From assembly GCF_001514195.1 (NCBI RefSeq), contig NZ_KQ948741.1, positions 320,905 to 384,904 on the forward strand: a stretch of DNA of 64,000 bases, given 5' to 3'. Of this stretch, positions 1 through 7,801 are shown piece by piece. The notes beneath the pieces were generated by a model. That model was given only the letters and a program-made list of their open reading frames with translations. It did not search any database and had not been told where the DNA came from. A program made the position numbers and the translations under genes. This DNA is from Streptomyces griseorubiginosus. Its GTDB lineage: Bacteria > Actinomycetota > Actinomycetes > Streptomycetales > Streptomycetaceae. Every line of letters begins with the position of its first letter. The stretch's first letter is position 1.

Positions 1-1
1 C

Positions 2-733
2 TTCGCCGGCGTGACGGTGCGCACGCTGCACCACTACGACGACATCGGCCTGCTGGTGCCCGGCGAACGCAGCCACGCGGGCCACCGGCGCTACGGCGAC
101 GAGGACCTCGACCGGCTTCAGCAGATCCTCTTCTACCGCGAGCTCGGCTTCCCGCTCGACGAGGTCGCCGCCCTGCTCGACGACCCGGATGCGGACCCCC
201 GCGCGCACCTGCGCCGGCAGCACGAACTGCTGACCGCCCGGATCGAGAAGCTCCAGAAGATGGCGGCGGCCGTGGAACACGCCATGGAGGCACGCACGAT
301 GGGCATCAACCTGACACCGGAGGAGAGGTTCGAGGTGTTCGGCGACAAGGACCCCGAGCAGTACGCCGAGGAGGCCGAACAGCGCTGGGGCGGCACCGAG
401 GCCTACGCCGAGTCCCAGCGCCGCGCCGCGCGCTACACCAAGGACGACTGGAAACGCATGCAGGACGAGGTCAGGGACTGGGGCGAGCGCTACGACGCCC
501 TGATGGCCGCCGGTGACCCGCCGACCTCGCGGGCGGCCATGGACCTGGCCGAGGAACACCGGCAGCACATCTGCGGCTGGTTCTACGACTGCCCGTACGA
601 GATGCACCTCGGCCTGGCCGAGATGTACGTCGCCGACGAACGCTTCAAGGCGTTCTACGACTCCATGCGTCCCGGCCTGGCCGAGCACCTGAGGGACGCG
701 ATCACGGCGAACGCGGCCCGGCACACCTCCTAG
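2..733 (+). CDS. TipA-like MerR family transcriptional regulator (5' end outside window)
   Basis: The reading frame is open to the window edge (codons for F-A-G precede the GTG at 11), so the true start lies upstream. Visible residues begin inside the MerR winged helix: V-R-T-L-H-H-Y-D-D-I-G-L-L is the typical wing/helix stretch, followed by HRRYGDEDL and a coiled dimerisation helix. The C-terminal half (about residues 100-240, with QRWGGTEAY and a Trp-rich HICGWFYDCPYEMH segment) resembles the TipAS ligand-binding domain, which in TipA binds thiopeptide antibiotics. Known for the family: dimeric activator of multidrug-responsive promoters. Inferred: a drug-sensing regulator; the ligand cannot be read from the sequence. 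Confidence 0.85.
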   Translation, partial: FAGVTVRTLHHYDDIGLLVPGERSHAGHRRYGDEDLDRLQQILFYRELGFPLDEVAALLDDPDADPRAHLRRQHELLTARIEKLQKMAAAVEHAMEARTMGINLTPEERFEVFGDKDPEQYAEEAEQRWGGTEAYAESQRRAARYTKDDWKRMQDEVRDWGERYDALMAAGDPPTSRAAMDLAEEHRQHICGWFYDCPYEMHLGLAEMYVADERFKAFYDSMRPGLAEHLRDAITANAARHTS

Positions 734-749
734 GGGCCCTGGCCCGGGG

Positions 750-1115
750 CTACTCCCGGGCCAGGATCACCGCCGTGCCGTAGGCGCACACCTCCGTCCC
801 CACGTCCGCCGCCTCCGTGACGTCGAACCGGAAGGCGAGCACCGCGTTCGCGCCACGCGCGCGTGCCTGCTCCACGAGCCGTTCCATGGCCTGGTTGCGG
901 GTCTGCACCAGCGTCTTCGTCAGCCCCCTGAGCTCACCGCCGATCATCGACTTGAGCCCCGCGCCGATCTGACTGCCGAGGTGCCGGGACCGCACGGTCA
1001 GCCCGAACACCTCGCCCAGCACCTCCTGGACCCGGTGGCCGGGCACGTCGTTGGTGGTCACCACGAGCACATCCGGCTGGGGCCCCTGGCCGCCGCCGTA
1101 TTCGTCAATTCCCAT
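750..1115 (-). CDS. YbjQ/UPF0145 family protein
   Basis: A 121-residue protein matching the YbjQ family (about 105-120 aa). Recognisable features are VTTNDVPGHRV near the N terminus, the G-L-T-V-R-S-R segment, and the end ARGANAVLAFRFDVTEA followed by VCAYGTAV. The family forms small pentameric alpha/beta proteins; a heavy-metal-binding role has been suggested but no function is established. It is transcribed towards the regulator on its left, with only 16 bp between the two stop codons, and is divergent from dedA. It contains one copy of the CACGCGCGCGTG palindrome (854-865). Confidence 0.85.
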   Translation of the reverse strand: MGIDEYGGGQGPQPDVLVVTTNDVPGHRVQEVLGEVFGLTVRSRHLGSQIGAGLKSMIGGELRGLTKTLVQTRNQAMERLVEQARARGANAVLAFRFDVTEAADVGTEVCAYGTAVILARE

Positions 1116-1245
1116 GGCTCACAGCTTTGTCCCCGGCGGCGCACAGTGCATCCTGGGGTGCCCCATGGAACCTGGGTCACCACGGCTGCGTTGATACGTT
1201 TGGGCAGCCAGCCCCGCCCGCCCCACCAGCAGGAGCCACAATCCC

Positions 1246-2133
1246 GTGACCACGCTCGCGCTCGGCCCCGAGTGGATCAGCCCCGATTACCTGATCCAGA
1301 CCTTCAGCCTGCCCGGCATCCTGCTGATCGTCTTCGCCGAGTCGGGCCTGTTCGCGTTCCTGCCGGGTGACTCCCTGCTGTTCACGGCGGGTCTGTTCGT
1401 GGCGCAGGGGCAGTACATCAGCCAGCCCCTGTGGCTGGTGTGCGCGCTCATCGTGGGTGCCGCCGTCCTCGGCGACCAGGTCGGCTACATGATCGGCAAG
1501 TTCTTCGGACCCAGGCTCTTCAGCCGCCCCAACTCCAAGCTCTTCAAACAGGAGAACCTGGACAAGGCCCACGAGTTCATGGAGAAGTTCGGCCCCAAGG
1601 CGATCGTCCTGGCCCGCTTCGTCCCGATCGTGCGCACCTTCGCCCCCATCGTGGCGGGCGCGGGCCGGATGAAGTACCGCACCTTCCTGACGTACAACGT
1701 CATCGGCGGCGTGGCCTGGGGCACCGGCGTCACCCTCGCCGGCTACTGGCTCGGCCAGATCGACGTCATCAAGAAGAACGTCGAGGCGATCCTCGTCCTG
1801 ATCGTCCTGGTCTCGGTGGTCCCGATCCTGATCGAGTACCTGCGCGAGCGCGGCAAGAAGAAGCGGGCGGCCCAGAACGAGGCGGCCCCCGCCCAGCAGC
1901 CGTACCAGCCCCAGATGGACGACGCCACGACCCAGCTCCGCCGCATCCCCTCCCACGACCAGCAGCAGCCGCCCCAGCCCCCGCAGCAGCAGCACAACGG
2001 CTACGACCAGTACTACGGCCAGCAGCAACAGCCGTACGGCCAGCAGCAGCCCCAGCAGCCGTACGCCCAGCAGTACCCGCAGCAGGGTTACGGCCAGCAG
2101 AACCAGCAGAACCCCTACAACGAGGGCTACTGA
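1246..2133 (+). CDS. DedA family membrane protein with Gln/Tyr-rich C-terminal tail
   Basis: A 295-residue protein. Residues 1-205 are a canonical DedA/SNARE-associated domain: SGLFAFLPGDSLLFTAGL, GDQVGYMIGKFFGP, and the basic motif RFVPIVRTFAPIVAGAGRM that includes conserved functional arginines, with four to five hydrophobic segments. DedA proteins act at the membrane in lipid-carrier or phospholipid flipping. The GTG start at 1246 has an AGGAG about 12 nt upstream. Unusual: the last ~80 residues are almost only Q, P, Y, G and N (repeats such as YGQQQQPYGQQQPQQPY), a cytoplasmic low-complexity tail of prion-like composition. Confidence 0.92.
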   Translation: MTTLALGPEWISPDYLIQTFSLPGILLIVFAESGLFAFLPGDSLLFTAGLFVAQGQYISQPLWLVCALIVGAAVLGDQVGYMIGKFFGPRLFSRPNSKLFKQENLDKAHEFMEKFGPKAIVLARFVPIVRTFAPIVAGAGRMKYRTFLTYNVIGGVAWGTGVTLAGYWLGQIDVIKKNVEAILVLIVLVSVVPILIEYLRERGKKKRAAQNEAAPAQQPYQPQMDDATTQLRRIPSHDQQQPPQPPQQQHNGYDQYYGQQQQPYGQQQPQQPYAQQYPQQGYGQQNQQNPYNEGY

Positions 2134-2140
2134 AGCTCCC

Positions 2141-2161
2141 CAGGGGCGCGGGGAACTGCGC
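2141..2161. repeat. Streptomyces-type intergenic repeat motif
   Basis: The stretch AGGGGCGCGGGGAACTGCGC (2142-2161) lies in the 67-bp gap between the convergent dedA and thrE stop codons. From memory, this word recurs in intergenic positions of many Streptomyces genomes as a REP-like element; only one copy is in this window, so the call rests on recollection. Confidence 0.45.
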
Positions 2162-2200
2162 AAAAACGCCCGCCCCCACCGAACCCGCAGTCGCCGACGC

Positions 2201-3892
2201 TCAGAACCCCCGCGTCCGCTTCGCCGCCCTCCGCTTCCCCGCGGACCCCACCCGCAGGAACAACCGGGACACCTCCGACCCCAGGTTGACCCCGATCGCG
2301 ATGGCCATCGCCAGCGCCGCCGCCTTGGACAGCGACACCAGCCCTTCGTCGACATGGTTCTGAGCGATCGACAGCAGCCCGAAGTACGTCGCCGAACCCG
2401 GCAGCAGCGGCCCGATCGCCGCGGTCGTGTACGGCAGCGCGGAGGCGAACCGGAACCGGGACAGCAACTGCCCGAACAGGCCCACGAGCCCCGCGGCGAC
2501 GGCCGTGGAGGCGACCGGCGAGAACTCGCCGGTGTCGTGCATCGCGCCGTACACACACCAGGCGACGCCACCGTTCAGCGTCACCGCAAGGACAGTGGAA
2601 CGTTCCTGCTGGAGCAGCACGGCGAAGGTCAGCGACAGGAGCATCGACGCGCCCGTCTGCCACAGCGGCCGCGGATCCGTGGACAGCGCCTCGTCCGGGT
2701 TGAGATGCGCCCCCAGCTGCACCCCGACGTAGAGCATCACCAGGACGCCCACGACGATGCCCACGAAGAAGTACATGACCTCCAGGAGCCGCGCCGACGC
2801 CGTGATGTAGAAGCCGGTCAGGCCGTCCTGGACGCCCGCGACCAGAGCCCGTCCGGGCAGCAGCGCGAACAGCCCACCGGTGATGACCGCGGACGCCTTC
2901 ACGTCGACGTCGGCCAGGGTGAGCGCGATCCCGATCGCGGCCGGCGGCATCGCGGCCACCGTGAACTGGTAGAACTCCGGCAGCCCCCGTCCCGCGCACA
3001 GCCACGCCAGCCGGTCGCCGAGCATCGCGCCCAGCATGGCCGCGACGAACACCACCAGGTCACCGCCGACGAGCACCGAGGCGGCACCCGCGAGGAGCCC
3101 GCTCGCCGAGGTGAGCACCCAGGTCGGATACGGGTGCCGGTTGCGCCGGATCTCGGCGAGCCGCCGGTAGGCCTCCTCCAGCGTCATCGCCGCCTCGGGG
3201 TCGCTGAGGTCGTCCACGAGCTGGAAGACGGCCGCGAGGCGGGTGTAGTCGGTGCCGCGCCGCCGCACGGTCCTGGACGCCGTCACGGGGTCGTCCACGA
3301 GCGAGGGCTGGTACGAGATCGACAGCAGCGTGAAGGTGACGTTCGGCTCGCAGCGGTCCAGGCCGAAGGACCGGCACACGGCGAACATCGCCGCCTCCAC
3401 GTCCTCGGCGCCCTCGCCGCCCGCGAGCAGCAGCTCGCCGATCCTGAGGGTCAGGTCGAGCACGCGCGGCACGGCGGGACCGGACTCGTCCTCCGACTTG
3501 GCGGCCGGCTCCGGCGCGGGCCGTTCGGCGACCGGCATCCGCAGCATCGTGCGCATCCGGTCCTGCCAGGGCACGTCCTTGGTGAGGCTGACCACCGGTA
3601 TGCCGGTCGGCGGCGTGAACGCGGGCGGCGCGTCCTTCGCGCTGTAGGTCCGGGGCGTGCTGAACGCCGACCCCTCCGGCTCCGCGGCCGGCGCCTGCGG
3701 GACGTCGAGGCCCTTGGGCAGCGCGAACTCGGAGGTCGTCTCCGGCTCGCCGCCGACGGTTCTCGGCATCGCGAGCCCGTCGGGAAGGGCGAACTCGGAC
3801 GTGATCTCGGAGTCGCAGGAACTCCTGGCCTCGTCCGACTGCGGCTTGCGGTACTCCGCCTCCGTCACTCCGTAACGCTCCCTGAACGACAC
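2201..3892 (-). CDS. Threonine/serine exporter ThrE family protein
   Basis: A 563-residue protein with the ThrE layout: a ~165-residue variable hydrophilic N terminus, then a ThrE N-domain (LDLTLRIGELLLAGGEGAEDVEAAM, residues ~145-170, with the family's G-x-G-A-x-x-V-E motif) and about ten hydrophobic segments that end with the ThrE_2 domain (LYVGVQLGAHLNP, and LPYTTAAIGPLLPGSATYFG near the end). Family role: efflux of L-threonine and L-serine across the inner membrane. The cytoplasmic N-terminal extension is longer than usual and contains a near-repeat (EITSEFALPDGLAMP / ETTSEFALPKGLDVP). The extreme C terminus is basic. Confidence 0.88.
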   Translation of the reverse strand: MSFRERYGVTEAEYRKPQSDEARSSCDSEITSEFALPDGLAMPRTVGGEPETTSEFALPKGLDVPQAPAAEPEGSAFSTPRTYSAKDAPPAFTPPTGIPVVSLTKDVPWQDRMRTMLRMPVAERPAPEPAAKSEDESGPAVPRVLDLTLRIGELLLAGGEGAEDVEAAMFAVCRSFGLDRCEPNVTFTLLSISYQPSLVDDPVTASRTVRRRGTDYTRLAAVFQLVDDLSDPEAAMTLEEAYRRLAEIRRNRHPYPTWVLTSASGLLAGAASVLVGGDLVVFVAAMLGAMLGDRLAWLCAGRGLPEFYQFTVAAMPPAAIGIALTLADVDVKASAVITGGLFALLPGRALVAGVQDGLTGFYITASARLLEVMYFFVGIVVGVLVMLYVGVQLGAHLNPDEALSTDPRPLWQTGASMLLSLTFAVLLQQERSTVLAVTLNGGVAWCVYGAMHDTGEFSPVASTAVAAGLVGLFGQLLSRFRFASALPYTTAAIGPLLPGSATYFGLLSIAQNHVDEGLVSLSKAAALAMAIAIGVNLGSEVSRLFLRVGSAGKRRAAKRTRGF

Positions 3893-3925
3893 ATTCCGTA
3901 GGCCTCAGTATGCGCAGGCACGCGA

Positions 3926-3955
3926 ACGGGCCGCACGCGTGCGCGTGCGGCCCGT
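3926..3955 (-). terminator. Hairpin downstream of ppa
   Basis: A perfect 13-bp inverted repeat (3926-3938 with 3943-3955) around a 4-nt loop, 15 bp beyond the ppa stop codon. There is no T tract, as is common for GC-rich Streptomyces terminators. It also lies just upstream of the thrE start, so it would separate the two transcripts. Confidence 0.6.
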
Positions 3956-3969
3956 CCGTGGCACAGGGC

Positions 3970-4461
3970 TCAGTGGCCGCCCTGGTCCTTGAAGCGCTTG
4001 TAGGACCGCTCGATCTCGGCCTCGGCGTCGGTACGGCCGACCCAGTCGGCGCCCTCGACGGACTTGCCGGGCTCCAGGTCCTTGTAGACCTCGAAGAAGT
4101 GCTGGATCTCCAGGCGGTCGAACTCGGAGACGTGGTGGATGTCGCGCAGGTGCTCCACGCGCGGGTCCGTCGCCGGGACGCACAGCAGCTTGTCGTCGCC
4201 GCCGGCCTCGTCCGTCATGCGGAACATGCCGATCGCACGGCACTTGATGAGGCAGCCCGGGAACGTCGGCTCGTCAAGAATGACCAGCGCGTCCAACGGG
4301 TCGCCGTCCTCGCCGAGGGTGTTCTCGACGAAGCCGTAGTCGGTCGGGTAGGCGGTCGAGGTGAAGAGTCGACGGTCCAGGCGGATCCGACCGGTCTCGT
4401 GGTCCACCTCGTACTTGTTCCGCGAACCCTTCGGGATCTCGATCGTGACGTCGAACTCCAC
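3970..4461 (-). CDS. ppa: Inorganic pyrophosphatase (family I)
   Basis: Hydrolyses pyrophosphate to phosphate in the cytoplasm, driving biosynthetic reactions. The 163-residue product fits the family I size. It carries the signature G-E-D-G-D-P-L-D-A-L-V with the metal-binding aspartates, the N-terminal EIPKGSRNKYEVD and the YPTDYGFVENT segment. The GTG at 4461 is chosen as start because GGAGGAG sits 6 nt upstream; an ATG at 4476 would place that Shine-Dalgarno inside the gene. It is divergent from the D-Ala-D-Ala carboxypeptidase gene. Confidence 0.96.
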   Translation of the reverse strand: MEFDVTIEIPKGSRNKYEVDHETGRIRLDRRLFTSTAYPTDYGFVENTLGEDGDPLDALVILDEPTFPGCLIKCRAIGMFRMTDEAGGDDKLLCVPATDPRVEHLRDIHHVSEFDRLEIQHFFEVYKDLEPGKSVEGADWVGRTDAEAEIERSYKRFKDQGGH

Positions 4462-4546
4462 CGGTGGCTCCTCCATGATCAACACATAGTTCTGGTGGTT
4501 AAGTGTCCCTCACGCAGGTGTGTGATCGCGAAAGGGGCTGTTGGTC

Positions 4547-6181
4547 GTGCCTGAACTGAGGCCTTGGCGGACCGCGAGACCGCGTGTGGCGCGGGTCGCG
4601 AACGCCGTACGACCGCGTCTGGCACGCGCCGCGGGCGCCGTACGCCCAGGACTGACCCGGGCCGCGGACGCCGTACGGCCGTCTCTCGCACGCACCGCCG
4701 CCGTCGTGAAACCGCAGGTCACGCGGCTGGCCGGGATCTCCCGGCCGAAGACCGTCAAGACCTGGCAGTACACCGCGGGTGCCGCCGGCGCCGGTCTGGC
4801 GCTGGCCGCCACCGTGGTGACCGCGGCCGGTCCCTGGGACTCCTCGGGTCAGCGTACGGCCGAGCGGGACCGGGCGGTCGCACTGGAGCGACCGGGTGGC
4901 ACAGATCACGAAGCCGACTCCGGTACGGCCGCCGCCGGGCCGCGTCCCGCCCCGAGCGCCCCCTCCGTCCTCGTCGGTCTGGGCGCCCAGGGGGTGACCG
5001 TGAAGTCCGCGCCGACCGGAAAAGCCCTCGCCGGCGTCCTCGGGCCGCTCCTCGGCAACCCGGCCCTCGGTGCCCGCCACACCGCCGTCGTCGTGGACGT
5101 GGCCAGCGGCAGACGGCTCTACGGCGCGGGCGCCGGGACCGCGCTGACACCCGCCTCCACCACGAAGATCGCCACCGCCGTCGCCGCCCTGTCGGCCCTC
5201 GGCGCCGACCACCGCCTGACCACCCGCGCGGCCCTCGAACCCGACACCAAGGAGCTCGTCCTCGTCGGCGGCGGCGACCCCACGCTCACCGCCCGCCCGG
5301 ACACCGGGGGAGGCTGGGCGAGCCTGCGCGAGCTGGCCGACGAGACCGCCGCCGCCCTCAAGAAGCGGCACATCGGCAAGGTCACGCTCTCCTACGACAA
5401 GACCCTCTACGCCGGTTCCGAGATCCACCCGATCGGGGTCAACGACAACCTCGCCCCCGTCAGCGCCCTGATGGTGGACGAGGCCCGCACCGACGGCACG
5501 ACCAGTGGCCCGGCCCCGCGCGTGACGGACCCGGCGACGGAGGCGACCCGCGCGTTCGCCGCGTTCCTCGCTGACCGCGGCGTCAAGACCACGGCCCCCG
5601 GGCCCTCCAAGGCCACCGGACGCGCCGAGACCCTGGCCGAGGTGTCCTCACCGCCCCTGTCCGCCCTCGTCGAACGCATGCTGACCAACAGCGACAACGA
5701 CATCGCCGAAGCCCTCGCCCGTCAGACCGCCGTGGCCGCGAAGCAGCGCGCCGACTTCGACGGCGGCGGCAAGGCGATCCACGACCGGCTGAAGAAGCTC
5801 GGACTGCCGCTCGCCGGCGCCCGGTTCCACGACGGCAGCGGACTCGACCGCGCCGACCGGCTCACCGCGAACCTGCTGACCGCCCTGCTGGTGAAGGCCG
5901 GCGACCCCGCCCACCCGGAGCTGCGCCCGGTCCTCACCGGCCTCCCCGTGGCCGGCTTCACCGGCACCCTGACCAGCCGTTACACCGACGGCGCGGCGGG
6001 CGTCGTACGGGCCAAGACGGGCACCCTGACCGGGGTCAACACCCTGGCCGGGACGGTCGTCGACCGGGACGGACGGCTGTTCGCCTTCGCGTTCCTGACC
6101 TCGGACACCACCGACCCGGCGGCAGCACAGAGCGCCCTGGACCGCACGGCCTCGGCCCTGGCCGCCTGCGGCTGCGGCTGA
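4547..6181 (+). CDS. dacB: D-alanyl-D-alanine carboxypeptidase/endopeptidase (S13, PBP4-like)
   Basis: A peptidoglycan-trimming penicillin-binding protein of peptidase family S13. All three active-site motifs are visible: S-T-T-K (in TPASTTKIATA), S-D-N (in TNSDNDIAEAL) and K-T-G (in VRAKTGTLTGVN). One hydrophobic segment (AGAAGAGLALAATVVTAAG) acts as signal anchor, so the catalytic part lies outside the membrane. The first ~65 residues are an odd basic region made of five 11-residue repeats of the type AVRPxLARAAx, which would be cytoplasmic. The GTG at 4547 is 9 nt from AAAGGGG; a TTG at 4541 is possible. The stop codon lies in the first unit of a tandem repeat array. Confidence 0.93.
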   Translation: MPELRPWRTARPRVARVANAVRPRLARAAGAVRPGLTRAADAVRPSLARTAAVVKPQVTRLAGISRPKTVKTWQYTAGAAGAGLALAATVVTAAGPWDSSGQRTAERDRAVALERPGGTDHEADSGTAAAGPRPAPSAPSVLVGLGAQGVTVKSAPTGKALAGVLGPLLGNPALGARHTAVVVDVASGRRLYGAGAGTALTPASTTKIATAVAALSALGADHRLTTRAALEPDTKELVLVGGGDPTLTARPDTGGGWASLRELADETAAALKKRHIGKVTLSYDKTLYAGSEIHPIGVNDNLAPVSALMVDEARTDGTTSGPAPRVTDPATEATRAFAAFLADRGVKTTAPGPSKATGRAETLAEVSSPPLSALVERMLTNSDNDIAEALARQTAVAAKQRADFDGGGKAIHDRLKKLGLPLAGARFHDGSGLDRADRLTANLLTALLVKAGDPAHPELRPVLTGLPVAGFTGTLTSRYTDGAAGVVRAKTGTLTGVNTLAGTVVDRDGRLFAFAFLTSDTTDPAAAQSALDRTASALAACGCG

Positions 6182-6475
6182 CGGGGCGCCCGGCCTGCTC
6201 GCCGTTCGCCCCGCGGTTGACCGGGTGCCCGGCCTGCCGCCAGGCCAGGGTTGACCAGGCGCCCGGCCTGCCGCCCGGCCTGCCGCCCGACCCGAGGCTG
6301 ACCAGGCGCCCGGCCCGCCGCCCGACCGGGCGCCCTGCCGCCGCCGACCGGGCGCCCTGCCCGCCGCCGACCACCCGCCCTGCCCGTCGCCCCTCCTGTC
6401 CGACCGCGCGCCCTGCCCGTCGCCCCTCCTGTCCGTCCGCGCGGCCTGCCCCAAGCGGGAGCGCTCACGTACGGT
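6170..6475 (+). repeat. Degenerate tandem repeat array beginning at the dacB stop codon
   Basis: This fills the ~300-bp gap between dacB and the metalloprotease gene. Units start with GGCTGAC/GGTTGAC followed by CGGGGCGCCCGGCCTGC-type sequence, the first containing the dacB TGA at 6179-6181. Further units follow near 6218, 6249 and 6296, then shortened CCGACCGGGCGCCCTGCC units and two near-identical units ending in CGCCCCTCCTGTCCG (about 6390-6440). Units vary from ~17 to ~47 bp. No convincing gene is seen; plus- and minus-frame ORFs here are compositional. The metalloprotease promoter must lie at the right edge. Confidence 0.8.
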
Positions 6476-6481
6476 TGACGC

Positions 6482-7609
6482 ATGACGAGCATCGGTGGTG
6501 CCGAGTTGGTCGACTGGAATCTCGCGGTGGCGACCGCGACGCGGCTCGTGCGGCCGGGCCCCGACGTGAGCCGCGACGAGGCCCGGGCCGTCGTCGCGGA
6601 ACTGCGCCGGCACGCCAAGGCCTCGGAGGAACACGTCCGCGGCTTCACCCGGATGGCGACCGAGGACGTCCACGACACTCCCGTGCTCGTCGTGGACCGT
6701 CCCGGCTGGGTCCGGGCCAACGTCGCCGGGTTCCGGGAGATCCTCAAGCCGCTCCTGGAGAAGATGCAGGAACGCCGCGGCAACACCCCCGGCGGCGCGG
6801 TCCTCGGCGCCGTCGGCGGCAAGGTGACCGGCGTCGAACTCGGCATGCTGCTGTCGTTCCTGTCGTCCCGCGTCCTCGGCCAGTACGAGACCTTCGCCCC
6901 GGCCACCCGCGAACTCCCGGCGGGGGAGAACGGCGGCGGCCGACTCCTCCTCGTGGCCCCGAACATCGTGCACGTCGAACGCGAACTCGACGTCCAGCCC
7001 CACGACTTCCGCCTCTGGGTCTGCCTCCACGAGGAGACCCACCGCACCCAGTTCACCGCCGTGCCCTGGCTGCGCGACCACCTGGAGGGCGAGATCCAGT
7101 CGTTCCTGGGGGAGACCGAGGTCGACCCCATGACCGTGCTGGAACGCATTCGGGAAGCCGCCCAGACCCTCGCCGGCGGACGCCCGGACGGCGAGGAGGA
7201 CGAGGACGGCGGCCGCTCCCTCGTGGAGATCGTGCAGACCCCCGCCCAGCGGGAGATCCTCGGCCGGCTCACCGCCGTGATGTCCCTCCTGGAGGGCCAC
7301 GCCGACTTCGTCATGGACGGCGTCGGCCCCGCCGTGGTGCCGAGCGTCGCCGAGATCCGCGAGAAGTTCCAGCAACGGCGGGCCAAGGGCGCCTCCCGCC
7401 TGGACATGGCCCTGCGCAAACTCCTCGGCCTGGACGCCAAGCTCCGCCAGTACCGCGACGGCGAACGCTTCGTCAGCGCCGTCGTCGACCAGGTCGGCAT
7501 GGACGGCTTCAACCGCGTGTGGACCTCCCCCAACACCCTCCCCACCAAAGCGGAGATCGCCAAACCGGCGGACTGGGTCGCGCGGGTGCACCGCAAAGCC
7601 GAGTCGTGA
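6482..7609 (+). CDS. Zinc-dependent metalloprotease, DUF2342 family
   Basis: A 375-residue protein of the actinobacterial DUF2342 family (sometimes called F420 biosynthesis-associated, although that link is by genome distribution only). The zincin motif H-E-E-T-H is clear in CLHEETHRTQFTA (~residue 185), with a downstream EGHADFVMDGVG segment supplying a likely third ligand. No signal peptide or membrane segment is evident, so it is probably cytoplasmic. The ATG at 6482 follows a short AT-poor leader. It lies upstream of tilS and hpt in the same direction, with 192 bp before tilS. Confidence 0.85.
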   Translation: MTSIGGAELVDWNLAVATATRLVRPGPDVSRDEARAVVAELRRHAKASEEHVRGFTRMATEDVHDTPVLVVDRPGWVRANVAGFREILKPLLEKMQERRGNTPGGAVLGAVGGKVTGVELGMLLSFLSSRVLGQYETFAPATRELPAGENGGGRLLLVAPNIVHVERELDVQPHDFRLWVCLHEETHRTQFTAVPWLRDHLEGEIQSFLGETEVDPMTVLERIREAAQTLAGGRPDGEEDEDGGRSLVEIVQTPAQREILGRLTAVMSLLEGHADFVMDGVGPAVVPSVAEIREKFQQRRAKGASRLDMALRKLLGLDAKLRQYRDGERFVSAVVDQVGMDGFNRVWTSPNTLPTKAEIAKPADWVARVHRKAES

Positions 7610-7801
7610 GCCGGGTGTTCACGACATGAGAGGAATCCGGCCGACGGCAGGCGAACGCCCCTTCAATCACCCGTCCGAGGGACCGTGAGCCATGGGTAGG
7701 CGTGCAATGCTCGGGGAACGGCCCGGTTCTGTCACCATCTACACACTCTGAGTGACCGAACCTCGGGCTCACCCCCGAAAACTTCATGAAGGGAACCGGA
7801 C

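Noticed and set aside
2354..3901. Long plus-strand open frame opposite thrE
   Set aside because: Codon-position bias and clear ThrE membrane motifs are on the minus strand; the plus frame is Arg/His/Gln-rich shadow sequence typical of high-GC DNA.
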